From Gracilaria domingensis (Eukaryota; Rhodophyta; Florideophyceae; Gracilariales; Gracilariaceae), in the NCBI GenBank assembly GCA_022539475.1, contig VCMS01000052.1:168321-232320 (forward strand): 64,000 nucleotides of DNA, written 5' to 3'. A model generated the notes under the pieces. The model worked only from the letters and a program-made list of their open reading frames with translations. It did no database searches and was not told where the DNA came from. Position numbers and translations under genes: made by a program. The number at the start of each line of letters is the position of its first letter. The first letter of the stretch is position 1. Below, piece by piece: positions 18,625 through 29,226 of this stretch.

Positions 18625-21600
18625 GGATGTAAGTCAGTTTTGCACATCTTAAGCGCCCGGGTGGATGTACACTTCTATATCCTTCTGCCACAACACGCCG
18701 ATGAAGCCACTTCAATCCAAATCTGTGGCCCTTTTGAGCTCATGGGATGCATGGTGAGCGCTACTGAAAGCGTAGCACTGTGCCCGGCTCGATGTGGTCA
18801 CAACGTTGTCGTTCGTTTTAAAATAGAAGGGGGATCAGAGATGGATCCAATACTGTTCTGTCTTTAGCGGTTGCAATGCGCTGGGCGTCTATGAGAATGT
18901 CGGGTTTTTATGCTTCCATTTATTGCGCGGGTCCGAAAACGGTACCTAAATGCACCAATGTTGCTCCCAATCGCGAAATAGACTAAATTAAAATGCTACC
19001 GAGAGAATTCTGTCATCCAGGCTCGGGTGACAGATGCGTAAGTGTCCGTGCCAGACGGAGTGGGTAATTGCATTAATTGCATCATCGCAGTGACTCTGGC
19101 AACCGGCCAGCAATATGCGTGAACAGACTGTTCTATGGCTGGGGAGGTTAGCGCTGTGACGGCAACGGGAGGAAACGGCTTGCGATGTGTCCATCTGCGA
19201 TGGGGTTGACAAAGTTTCAGGCCATGGCACATATTACTCACTGCCATTACAAAATGACTTTGACATCTACAATGGGTTGGTTATCGAAGACAAAAGATTT
19301 TTGGGGCAACGAAGAAGTGAATTTATAGAGCTAATTCTAGAGTGCCGTGGCGCAAGATGCTCTTCACCATTGCGAGCGATCTACTGCAGACTTCAAGTGG
19401 ATTAGAAAGCTATCGCTTTGGCATCTGTCTAGCATCTTGCGACTCGATCGCAGTTTTAGAAACCCACCCACACCACCTGGGAACAGTACATCTCCAGTGG
19501 AGTGTACTGAGTGCAGTAAGTTGTGCTTAACTGCACGGTGCTTTCGACATGGCCGTCGACACCACCCCGGTCCCAGACACTAAAGATCTATGCCGCAAAG
19601 TGATAGGCTTGCGATGAATAAAATGCCCCTTTCCACGATCGGCGGCTTCAAAGTACCGTGTTCAGGTGCAGTGCGGTGATTATATCAACGCGTGCGACTA
19701 AAAGCAGTCCATAAGCATTTCATGGCTAATATCGAGAGTGCCAAAGTCCCCCCCCTGGCATCATTTCTGGTCTTTGTGCCTCGTGCTTAGTGCATGGCAA
19801 CTCTTTTGTAGCGACCGTCTAGTACATGCTGCCAAACAGGTTTTGTTGGTAACAGTACTTTGTGTGCAACCTACAACAGGCTTCAGAGATCAAACACCCC
19901 TCGTTCAGTGCATTGCGCCGGTTTCAATCTAGTTCAGTGTCGAATACAGCGTCAACGTTCAATCGATCTTTGCGGCAGTGCTAGTGCTCCTAAACACTGC
20001 AACCGGCTCTGTTCCTTTTTGTTCAGTGCATGCTGTTGCATGACAAACGTATTTAGTAGCAGTGGAATTGTTCCGGACACTGATGATGAACGGTCAAATA
20101 TTAGAGAGCGGCTCAGTTTCCTTCTGTTTATCATGATTGAATTTGAATGGAGTTTGCCAATCAATACCTACTGTGAAGTGTAGTGCAAACCCGAGAAAGG
20201 GAGCGACACTCAAGGCGTTCGAGTCCTTGCTTCTTAGGAAAGGTAGATTCAGGGAATGAGCCCTCCGTGCACGGAAAATAGGGGGCATAAGACCAACCGT
20301 GCCTCGGGATATACCTCGAAGGTTGACGGGGAACAGGATAGGTAAAGATTCGGAATTGGAGGCCACAGTGATGGGCCACACTAGCCAGCAGTAGGAACCC
20401 TAAGCAAAAGGAAGAAAGAAAGAAAAACCAAAGTTAACTCCAAGCGGGGCGTGCGGAGAGCAGCAACAGACCCAGCGGTGGGTGATGGAGACGTGTATCC
20501 AGCTCATGCGGAAGCGATCTCTATATAGAGCCGGTAGTTCTACCATTTGTGGGTAAGCAGGTATCTTCACAATGTAAGGTGTCCGAAGATGGCCTTAGCC
20601 CGAGAGCAATGGCTACAAATGATCAGAAGTGCCTGAAAGATCCCGAGGGATGGAGCTAGAAAGTACCGTACGCATTGACTCTCTGGGAAGAGTGGTGCAC
20701 TTTGCGCAGGCAAAACTAATCCAGGGCCGAACCCGGTTACCGTTTACTGAAGATGGAAGTTGCCGCGAGGTGACCTCTTATACCGTAACAGCTAAATTAG
20801 TTAAACTAAATTATATAATCTAGTGCACACTTGTGCAAAGCCACACACGTGGTGTACGTGAACAGCCCGCGTCAGCGGCCAGTAAATAATTCGACTGTCG
20901 AAACAATTCCTCTGTGAATAGACCCAAATCAGACCACGTGTACCCACGACCACTCAATACCACGTGCCACACCGTGGCCAGTCCAGTGGACACTCCGACA
21001 TCCAATCACCTCAAAGTATCCCAGTTTTGGGCCAAGTTTCATACTTTCTTTTCTTAGGATCAAACCTCAGCGCACGAGTTATGAGCATCATCAGTGCTGA
21101 TACAGCGCTTCCGCGTTTGCTCTACATGAAGTGGGACTGTTGTGATCTGCATTGATGTCGCATTATGCATTATTCTACATTGTAATTATGCATTGGCTTT
21201 GCATACCTGTTCGTACAGCAGAGGGCCCGACGTAACTTGGCACACGTGGATTGCTCGAGTGCAACCACACGTGTGCTAAATCAGCCAATGGGCGCTCTCT
21301 GCACTCAGGTGGTGCCTACTATTCTCCATGTAGGAGTAGCACTGCGTTAATATAGTAACTATTATGTTAGTATGCATTTCTGAGCCCACTAGAAGGGTTC
21401 AGAACTCTATATAAAGGGTCGTCAAAGACGCATAGCGGTGTCCAGACCCAACACAACATTGTGGCCAACATTTTTCAAACCTACATTAACCTTCCCAAAC
21501 TACATTGGGCAGTGCATCTAAGTAGGTAATTGTTGCGTCAAGGCGCCCCCGCCTTGCTAACATCTTTTGTGCTTGCGCGTTTTGTGCGAGCACTGCTCTC

Positions 21601-22299
21601 CTCATCTAAATCCCAGTACCGGTCGAAACGCCCTAGGCGTGGACGGAAATCGGGTGGTGTGTACCAAAGGCTTCTTTGTCGTCAGTGAGCCCAACCGGAG
21701 CTTCGGCTCGGATACCGGTGTCGGTCGAGAGACCTGGTGTTACACGGACCTAGTTGCTAGACGGGAAGCTGTCCGTTAGGATTACAGTTGAGCGCCGCGT
21801 AACGTCTTCTGCGAGAGACTAGCTTGGGTATAGAGTGAAGACTTATCTTCAGTTAGTAACTCTCTTTGGGACGTCTCGTAAGAAGTCTATACGCTTGTCT
21901 TTACACGCGCAGAGATAAGTTTGGCTGCAGAATTCGCGTGCAGTTTGTTGTTGTCCGTTGTTCGTTTCCTTTTGACTGGTGGTCGTCCAACCCCTAGTTT
22001 GTCCTCTTTTCTTTTCTGCCCTGGGATCTCCCCCTGGGCATACTACGTTTATTTCTTTGGTAGATTCTGGGCCCACGTTGGTCTTTTTGAGTGGCTGTTT
22101 GTTCTACCCTTACTCTCTTTCTGCTACGAGAGGCAAGTGTAAGGGTCTGTAGACATCCGCGTCGTTTGCCACCAAACTGACGTCCAGACTTACGTACGGT
22201 ATTTGCTATTTGTCATGGCGAGCCTGGTCTTTCGACAGCACGTCTTCTCGATACTACTTTTGTTATGCTGAACGTCTCTCATAGTGGAGCCTATTATTG
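18625..22299. other. Intergenic, no recognised gene
   Basis: About 3.7 kb without a supported ORF. CACGTG-type motifs recur at about 20855, 20936, 20961, 21245 and 21268. A TATA-like CTATATAAAGG lies near 21409-21419 in sequence that could be an old LTR or promoter. A C/T-rich stretch at 21930-22100 resembles the leader of element A at 28000-28090 in style only. No firm call is made. Confidence 0.3.
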
Positions 22300-22435
22300 G
22301 TAATCTTAGGGTGTCCATAGGCCGTAATGGTACCTGAGTGTCCACAAGCCGTAACGGCACCCGGGTGACTGAAGCTGTTAACGCCCTCCGGGTGTCTATA
22401 GCTCGTAATGGCACCCGGGTGGATTTTGCTCATCA
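22300..22435 (-). repeat. 27-bp tandem array (9-codon periodicity)
   Basis: GTAAT/GTAAC blocks start at 22300, 22324, 22351, 22378 (degenerate) and 22405, so most units are exactly 27 bp, with a shared CACCCGGGTG-type core. Because 27 is a multiple of three every frame repeats. On the minus strand one frame reads repeats of the type VPLRLVDTQ / VPLRPMDTL. No longer gene contains it, so it is listed as a minisatellite. Confidence 0.6.
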
Positions 22436-22575
22436 AATTACCCCGGGCGATCATAACTGTACCCTGGGGGGATGCGCAAGCTTGTAGTGACCAACGACAA
22501 CGAGGCGAAAGCTGAAAAAGTTGTCAAAGCCTGTCATGGAGAAGCCTTGCTGGGAGAAAGCGATAATGGCTTTAT

Positions 22576-23126
22576 CAGGCTTGTATTTGTGACTAGATTT
22601 TTGAGCAAGTCCAAAATTCAAAGTCAATCAAAATAATTCGTAGTCAGTCACATTAAGTCACATTTTCCTTGGTTCTTCCTCTAAGCGCGTTTTATTAGAA
22701 ATTAAATTGCACTGCTCTTTGTCGGAGATTTATAAATATATATGTCAAATTGCTTAGGCTCTAACAAGGTATAATCGTTCTAAAGAATTTTATTATCAAA
22801 CTCCAAGTTTTACAAAAGTTTTTAAAAATGAGAAAAACATTGAAAAAAACAGCAAAGTTAATCAAACAAAGGGATATCTTAACAAATTGATAACTATGTT
22901 TAGTATTTATAGTCAGAAATAGACTTAAGACTTAATTTGAAAACCATTTAGGCTATTATATTACACACATGTAGGAAAATTAGTGGTTATGAATGTGACA
23001 CGTATGGTAGTTTCCACGTGTACTGTAAATGACTAAATGTGATTAGAAGTTTATTGCATTCGCTAGTGAGTCAGTCACTAGTCATTTATTTTTCTATCAA
23101 GTCAGTCAGTCACAAATACGTGCCTG
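22576..23126. mobile_element. hAT-type MITE, 551 bp, complete
   Basis: The ends are inverted repeats: CAGGCTTGTATTTGTGACTA at 22576 and CAGGCACGTATTTGTGACTG reading inward from 23126. The 8 bp on each side are identical (GGCTTTAT at 22568-22575 and 23127-23134), as expected for hAT-superfamily insertion. The interior is AT-rich with no transposase, so it is non-autonomous. A second, truncated member lies at 3685-3960. Confidence 0.85.
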
Positions 23127-23233
23127 GGCTTTATACGGACTGTCGGGCTCTGCGGACAGGGCTATGAAGCGCGAAAGAAGGGTGACTTCAGGCCACTGCG
23201 GCTCGTGATGGAAAAGAGGACGAAGGCCGGTGG

Positions 23234-24027
23234 TGTAATGTAGTGACGCACACCCAGTTAGCTATCACGACCGCTACCTGTGATTACATCACAACCGTAC
23301 GAGTAGTATAAGTAGACCTACGTCTAGAGGATGGGCTACACTCTAGTCTAGTCATTGGCAGTGATACTGCAGCTCTAAACTGTCGGTCAAAGGTAAACAT
23401 GTTGTACTAACCCCTTTTCCCTCTTTTCTCTTACACTTGGTAGCATCTACGGTCGATTTTCGCCGTCTTAATCGCCCAGAAACGAAAATGTAGTGTCGCA
23501 GAAGTCATGTTTACAGAGCAGAGTATTTCAAATCGGGCAAAACTGTTAAGGTTCACAGTAGGCCAGAGACGTAAGAACCCCGTAGTGGAAGGAGACGTCT
23601 TGATGAAACACGCTCTACGACACCTTTGATTTGGGATCTTTCGTGTGTAAGGAGAGCAGTCTATCGAGTTCGGCAAATCTGTTTTGAAATACAGTAGGCC
23701 AAGAGCGCAAGAAACCAGTAGCGGTCAGATGCGAAATGGTAGAAAACGCTCTACAACGAAGCTGGTCCAGGTTTGCAAAGGTTATTATGAACTTGCGAAG
23801 TTCAAGAACTGAATCACGAAGAACAATTTGCATTATGTGAGATGAAAGATGTTCTCATTCTTTATTGTTTGAAAAGTCAGAATACTAGTACAGAAGGTCT
23901 GTATTGGTGTATATTATTTTGAGAGCTATGGAAAAAGGGATACAAGAAGAAAGGCAGAGTCGTTGAATGTTTGAATCGATGCGGTCATCGATTTTGAAAA
24001 GGGGGTGAGTGTAATATAGTGACGCAC
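23234..24027 (+). mobile_element. Small LTR element (TRIM or deleted Copia-type), 3' LTR truncated
   Basis: The 5' LTR is 23234-23435 (TGTAATGTAGTG...TCTTACA; TGTAA/TTACA ends). It is followed two bases later by a candidate primer site TGGTAGCATCTACGG at 23438. The interior is only about 570 bp with no gag or pol. A polypurine tract GAAAAGGGGGTGAG (23996-24009) directly precedes TGTAATATAGTGACGCAC at 24010, which repeats the first ~18 bp of the 5' LTR before homology ends. The interior contains two ~115-bp units about 137 bp apart (near 23512 and 23650) sharing ACAGTAGGCC. No target duplication can be tested. Confidence 0.55.
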
Positions 24028-24049
24028 AAATGACTTTAAACGCCCTACA

Positions 24050-24708
24050 ATGTACGTTACGATGCACCGTGTACAGCGACGACGGGGCTATTCCTCAACG
24101 CGCGGCGCGGCACAGGTGGGGAGCACAAGTGTAGCCCGCTGTATCGCGCCGCCGGCCAGCGCGAGCGCCGGTCAAATCGCGCCGCCACCGACGTACCAGC
24201 ACCCACGCCGTCACCGATCAGAGCTTGCGGCGTTGTTCCTGGCTTGCCTCCCATTTTTCCTCGCTTGCCCTTTGGCAGCCACGCCGCAGTCGTTCATGAA
24301 TCGTACCGTTTTCAATCGCACTGCGCATTGCGCTGGCAACGTTTGCGGTCTCGATGCACACCCGCCGGCAACAATCGCGATGGGCATTGTGCCGAAAATG
24401 CTCTCAATCGTGCTGCGGACCTCCTGGCAACGCCCAGAAGTACATTGCATTGCTTCGGTCGTGGCCGCCCGTCAAATCTATCAGCGAGCAATTTTTGCGA
24501 TCGCACGGCGCCGCTCATGGCCGCTGATCAAATCGAACCGCCAGCAAATCCCGCGATCGCGCCACGCGGTGCCGGGGAGCGCACTTCACATTTCCTAGCG
24601 CATTTCAAACGCTTTCAGCCCCAGTCTATTTGCGATCAAGACAACGATGGCTTGCACACGTCAAAATGCCGTGATGTTGACGCTCGTTTGCACTATTACC
24701 AGCGTCGG
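24050..24708. other. GC-rich degenerate repeat tract, no supported gene
   Basis: Overlapping ORFs exist on both strands, but the DNA is built from loosely repeated elements (GTCAAATCGCGCC, GCCAGCAAATCCCGCGATCG, GCGATGGGCATTGTGCC). The same style resumes after the long-TIR insertion at 26153, so this tract was its target. It is not taken as coding. Confidence 0.35.
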
Positions 24709-24718
24709 CAGAAATCGG

Positions 24719-26142
24719 GGGTTTGCATACAGTACCCCGGGTTGAAATTAAAAAATATTTTGCAGCGCAAGCAAATGCGGCTTAAAGCAGGTGGCGGTAA
24801 AATAACGCTTATTTTACCTCTTCCAAAATTAGCAAAAAACAGCCATTTGGGCGTGTTGCTGACACAGTAAGCAGCGTGCAGTACAGCTGTGCTTGCTGTC
24901 TACCGTTACAAAGTAACGTCTACGTCGCTACCATGCCATACCAGTCTTTCCGGCTTCTAGTGAACACACTGCCTTCGTAGACGGACATTCCATAGCTGCA
25001 TCACTGCGCTTTGTCATCCGCACAGTGACGCCGATATGAGAGCTGCAGCTGGCACATAGATGTGCTTCTGGGAGCGGCATCTCTGTGCTTCGTAGTCAGG
25101 GCACTGATGTAGTTACATCTCTTAGCAACATTACTATGCTGATTACAAATCACAGTGACGCAGTTAAGAAATATGCATCAGTGTGCTTTTCACCCTTGCG
25201 CCGAGAAAAAGCTTTCGATGCTGCATCAATACGCAAAGTAATTGGCGAAGTAATGCAGCTAAGCGAAGTGAGTTTGCATTTAAAATGAATCATTGCACCA
25301 ACTGCTTTACGTAGCGATGCAGCTTTTGTTGTTGAATTAATACACACTGCATCTGGCGCAGTAATGCAGCAAAAATAGCTGCATCAAATCCAATACCAGT
25401 GAGTGCAATGATGCACAAAGCTCTTCAAGAGCCATGGGTGGGGAGCAGAATGGAGATGGGAAACACAGTAGGCTTTTACCAGACTCTTCCCGGTCTTCCA
25501 CTCTACTTGAATGTGTCTGTGCTCTTAAAGTAGGCTCGAGTCCGTCAGCCAATGAGCTACTACAAACAATAAGGCGATGCTACAGTTGCAGTCGCTAGTA
25601 TGATATTGCTTGCGCATGGTTTGTCACAGTAGATCAGCATTCTACCACTGCATAGGTGGTACTTATTGAGTTCATTACCAACTGTACTCCATTACCCGCT
25701 CACCTGCAGGTGTGGGAGAGTGCTCTGAACTACAAATAGTAGACCGCTCATATGCAACCTGTCGCTGCCGGAGGCAGCTAGGACGACAATGGGGATGATT
25801 TAGTTTCACGTTTTTCGCTCATCTCCTGCCAGGCAGCATTGTAATTTGTTTTGCAAGCACCATGCTGCAGTGACGCAGTTGCGATCCGCCTGCTGAGTGG
25901 CCTAAAGCGGGTTTTCGTCCAAAGCGCCTTCCAAAGCCACTTGATGCCTTTCTGGAAGAACCTTTGCATACATTACAAACTTTTGAAGGCCCTATGGTTA
26001 TTGTTGCGCTAAGAAAATAAACGTAAATTTTACTTTTCGGAGGGGTAAAATAAGGCTTAAAGTGCCGCCGTGCAGCCTAAGCTTTAAATCATTTCGGTGT
26101 ACTGTAAAGTTTATTCTACCCCGGGTTACTGTATGCATACCC
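24719..26142. mobile_element. Long-TIR DNA element (MULE-like), 1424 bp, non-autonomous
   Basis: Long inverted termini start GGGTTTGCATACAGTACCCC at 24719 and, reading inward from 26142, GGGTATGCATACAGTAACCC. Similarity extends ~120 bp inward (for example CTTATTTTACCTCTTCC versus CTTATTTTACCCCTCCG). The 10 bp on either side (CAGAAATCGG at 24709-24718, CAGCAATCGG at 26143-26152) match at 9 of 10 positions, as expected for Mutator-like elements. The interior has no transposase, but CTGCATC/GATGCAG-type motifs cluster between 24990 and 25390. A deleted copy is at 63440-63902. Confidence 0.75.
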
Positions 26143-26394
26143 CAGCAATCGGAGCCATTATCGTCGCTCTTGGTTTGCATCGCCCCGAATCGGAACCAGT
26201 GGCATCACTCGCCAGCGATTCTGGCTTGCGCGAACAAGCACACTGTCAACAAACAGCGCTCTAGACGTCGTTTCGCCTCGGGTTTCAAACAACCTTCACG
26301 TCGCGCCACTCCGATACCGACAGCAGTATAATGGCAACCACTGTATGATGGCAATTTTGAACTTTCGCGCTCTCGCGTCATCGACTAAGGAACA

Positions 26395-26574
26395 ATGGAA
26401 AAATTCATCTTCGTTCTGCCGGTTTATCTGCTAGCCATTGTTCTGCCGCTAGATGGGCCACCCCAGTTCGCCCAATTTACGACGATAGCGTACTCTACAC
26501 TCATCAAGTTTCCAATGCCAATCATGCTACCGTTCATAGACGGGCACTTGTGTCTCCACCATCCAATGAGCTAG
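26395..26574 (+). CDS. Possible 59-residue ORF with N-terminal hydrophobic segment
   Basis: ATG 26395 to TAG 26572-26574. The N-terminus (MEKFIFVLPVYLLAIVLP) looks like a signal peptide or membrane anchor; the remaining ~38 residues are unremarkable. It lies just outside the left end of element A. Length is close to chance and there is no further support. Confidence 0.25.
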   Translation: MEKFIFVLPVYLLAIVLPLDGPPQFAQFTTIAYSTLIKFPMPIMLPFIDGHLCLHHPMS

Positions 26575-26681
26575 CCGCCTCCTGTCTCGCTCGCCAATCG
26601 CCTTCTCATCCGAGCATCAGTGATTCGGCTTTCTAGAAACAGCCTACGCTTGAACGATAACATCACATCGCAGCTCTGTAC

Positions 26682-27252
26682 TGTGGTATAACCGATCGGT
26701 GCGAGCTGTGAGTGGGGAGCTCTGCGTGGGCTCGACCCTGCAGAGGAATGAAACGCGTGACACCTAATAGGTCGGCAGCACCCTCCGTTGCCTATAGTGC
26801 ACGGTGACCAAGTGGTAAATACGCCTGCACTGGTGTGCGGCAGGCACGTATCACCCTCGAGGTCAGCGAAACTAATAGACGACTACTAGACTTACCGATT
26901 GGTGACCATAAAACCGAACTGGTGTCGAATTAGCCTATTTGGTGCTTTATTTTACCATTTGATGTAAGCGGTTGGCGTCTTGGGGGTTTAGTACACCCGA
27001 GTGCCCCTCCGGCTCTCACGGGCCTAGTGCCACGTGAGCCACCGGGAGGTACATTTTTGGTACACCATCCCGGCCACATATCTACATTACCTAGTAAATA
27101 CTAATTCTAAATTAATGAAAATGAACTAATTAGTCCTTGCCAAGCCTGCGCTTAGCGTCCCACGTGGTACAGTAGACACACGTACCCGGGAGCCCGTGAC
27201 GTCACCACTTGGTCTTGTAGAACCCCCGTTGATCTGGCCGAGCTATACTACA
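26682..27252 (-). repeat. Element A 3' LTR (left copy)
   Basis: Plus-strand ends are TGTGGTATA...CTATACTACA. It pairs with 61590-62160 at the same length (571 bp) and roughly 91% identity by eye. On the right (27253 on) it is followed by a partly purine-rich minus-strand stretch (AGGAGATGGG), the expected polypurine tract position. Confidence 0.9.
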
Positions 27253-28207
27253 GACCCATCTCCTAACGACAGGCACGTTCGGTGGCTGCAGAGCCCTCAC
27301 GGCGTTTGCCGCCTTTTCAGCAAATGGTCGTCGGCGCACATCGCCTGGCACACGGCGCGTCTCGCGATGACGCGAAGAGGGCGTGGCGTACCGCGCGGTT
27401 CGCAACATGCACTGGCAGCATTACTCCCGCTGCAGTGCCCCCTCGTGTGGTATGTGCGATCGTACCTTACCTTCCTTGTGGTGTTGGAACGCGAAACCGC
27501 GAAACGCGACCATTCAGGCTGATCCTGTCGTTCGCCCGGCACCACGTGGTTGTCTTCGCCCCTTTGGCTCCTACCGGAGGAGCCCCTCGTCTCATCTCCG
27601 CCTATCCGTCCTCTCCCTGGGCGGGTTAGTCCCGGCTTACCATTGGGTCTCGTGCTTCCCGTCGGCGGGGTTCGCAGTTGTCAACCGATCGGCACGCCGC
27701 CCCCTCGTGGTATCGCTCCCATCATTCCTTACCCGCTTGGTCCTGTGCACCGTTGAGGTGATACCTCGATTTTCCTGACACGTACTGTTCCTAGGATTGG
27801 GTGAGGGCGCCAGTGGGGTGTCGCTGCCTTGGGTGGCTGCGTCGAGGGCGAGGAGACTCCTTCCCGTGGCTCTTCATACGCCGTGACCGTACCGGTGCTG
27901 ACGCCGTTTCTACCTGGTGGTTTGCCTCGTCGTGGTGTTCAGGGTTGCCCTGAGTCCAGCCGAGGGGTTTCCACGACTGCGCGGCGTTTTGCTTCGGCGT
28001 TTTGCCCCCCCCTCTTCTTCTCTTTCCTGGGGTCCTCCGCTTGGGCCCACTTGGTCTTCTTTCGTCCCTTAGGCTCCCTCTGGGGTGGTTGTGGCCTTTC
28101 TTGTTCCTGGAACCGGCCTAACCGGCGCACCAACCTGGTCATTCTCACTATGTGTCAGCTCGCTCGAGCGGCTTGTCCTTCTTCCGTGACCCTTCAGGTC
28201 TCGTTTG
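27253..28207 (+). other. Element A segment between 3' LTR and antisense ORF (leader), interrupted by B
   Basis: This 955-bp piece continues at 39936 once element B and one copy of GTTTG are removed. It is C/T-rich on the plus strand. Several plus-strand ORFs without motifs occur (27383-27778, 27829-28212). By position it is the 5' leader of A's antisense ORF, about 1.07 kb long in the uninterrupted element, compared with about 80-160 bp in C and B. It may hold an intron or upstream ORFs; none was proven. Confidence 0.5.
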
Positions 28208-29062
28208 TGTAGAGCAAAACGCCCTTTGTGGGGATGCACCGAGGTGTTTTTCATAGTTTGTTGATCCGTTACCGGCTTTGACACCTCAGGTTATGAGAGG
28301 TTACTGTATTGATGGCCCCATTTTGGGGTATGCCTAGGAAGGGTAGTATTTCTGCACACGTGTGCTAAGTTGGCCCGATAGCGGGTGCGCCGTGACAAAC
28401 CTGCCACGGTTGCACACCTGTAGTGTATTGGCCGGCATCGCCGGATAGTTAGATATTTTAATTGATATTTTCAAGTGCCGTATATAAGTGGCGGCACTTG
28501 CCGCCACTGTACGGGAAGTAAACCTCAAGGAGGCTTCTGGCTCTGACTCTCTTGCCGCTTGTGAACGGTCTTCGTCCCTAAATTGGGCAAGCCGCCACAA
28601 TTCCGGGCTAGTCATCCGACCTCTACCACTGAGGAGTTCTAGACCGTCGTTACGGCATCTTTTGTTGTTTCTTTGTTATTATTTACGTCATACGGCTCTC
28701 GTTTCTATGCCCTGTCGTACAGGTTTTTGCCCACTAGCCTCGGGACTTATTCCCGTTTACCACGAACCAGTGCTCCGCAGTGCGGCTCGTTTGCTGATCC
28801 CCTGTCACTCCCTACCGTTAGGCTGGATATCTCCACTGGCTGTGGCTCGCCGGAACAACCGGATACCTACGCCGATTCTTCCCCTTCATCTCTGACTGCA
28901 CGCTCAGATCGGGGCCACCCGGACTTACCACCGGCATCGCGTTGGCCCTATCAGAGGGTTCTACTGCTGCCTCTACTCCTATAGAGAGCAGGTTCCGAAC
29001 ACCCTGTCGGTGCGCTTTCCGCGACGCGGCTCTTGTTTTCCCACTCGTGGGATTGCACCGCA
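28208..29062 (+). repeat. Element B 5' LTR
   Basis: Begins TGTAGAGCAAAACGCC and ends CACCGCA. The right LTR ends CACCACG, so the ancestral end was probably CACCACA with one change in each copy. It contains a TATA box (TATATAAG at 28481) framed by a 9-bp palindrome (CAAGTGCCG 28472-28480, CGGCACTTG 28492-28500), which is also present in the right LTR. Confidence 0.9.
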
Positions 29063-29065
29063 AAC

Positions 29066-29085
29066 TGGTCTCCCGACTTAGAATC
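29066..29085 (+). other. Element B primer-binding site
   Basis: TGGTCTCCCGACTTAGAATC lies three bases after the LTR. The first 12 bases are identical in elements A and C. The complement GTCGGGAGACCA ends like the 3' end of eukaryotic tRNA-Tyr (CGGGAGACCA in yeast, from general knowledge). Confidence 0.75.
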
Positions 29086-29226
29086 AGCTTTGTTGGCCAA
29101 CAATCGTTGGAGTTGGTTCGTGTGCTTGGAGCCCAGATAGTTAGGAATATCTGTTCTTACGGTTCTTTCATTGTCCGTTTTCGGAAGTTTTTTTGGTTGC
29201 CAATTGGCCGACTGAGTTCGTGAACG

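Noticed and set aside
24050-24870. Overlapping 182- and 208-codon plus-strand ORFs
   Set aside because: They lie on GC-rich degenerate repeats, and the second runs into the terminal repeat of the long-TIR element. No motif supports coding.
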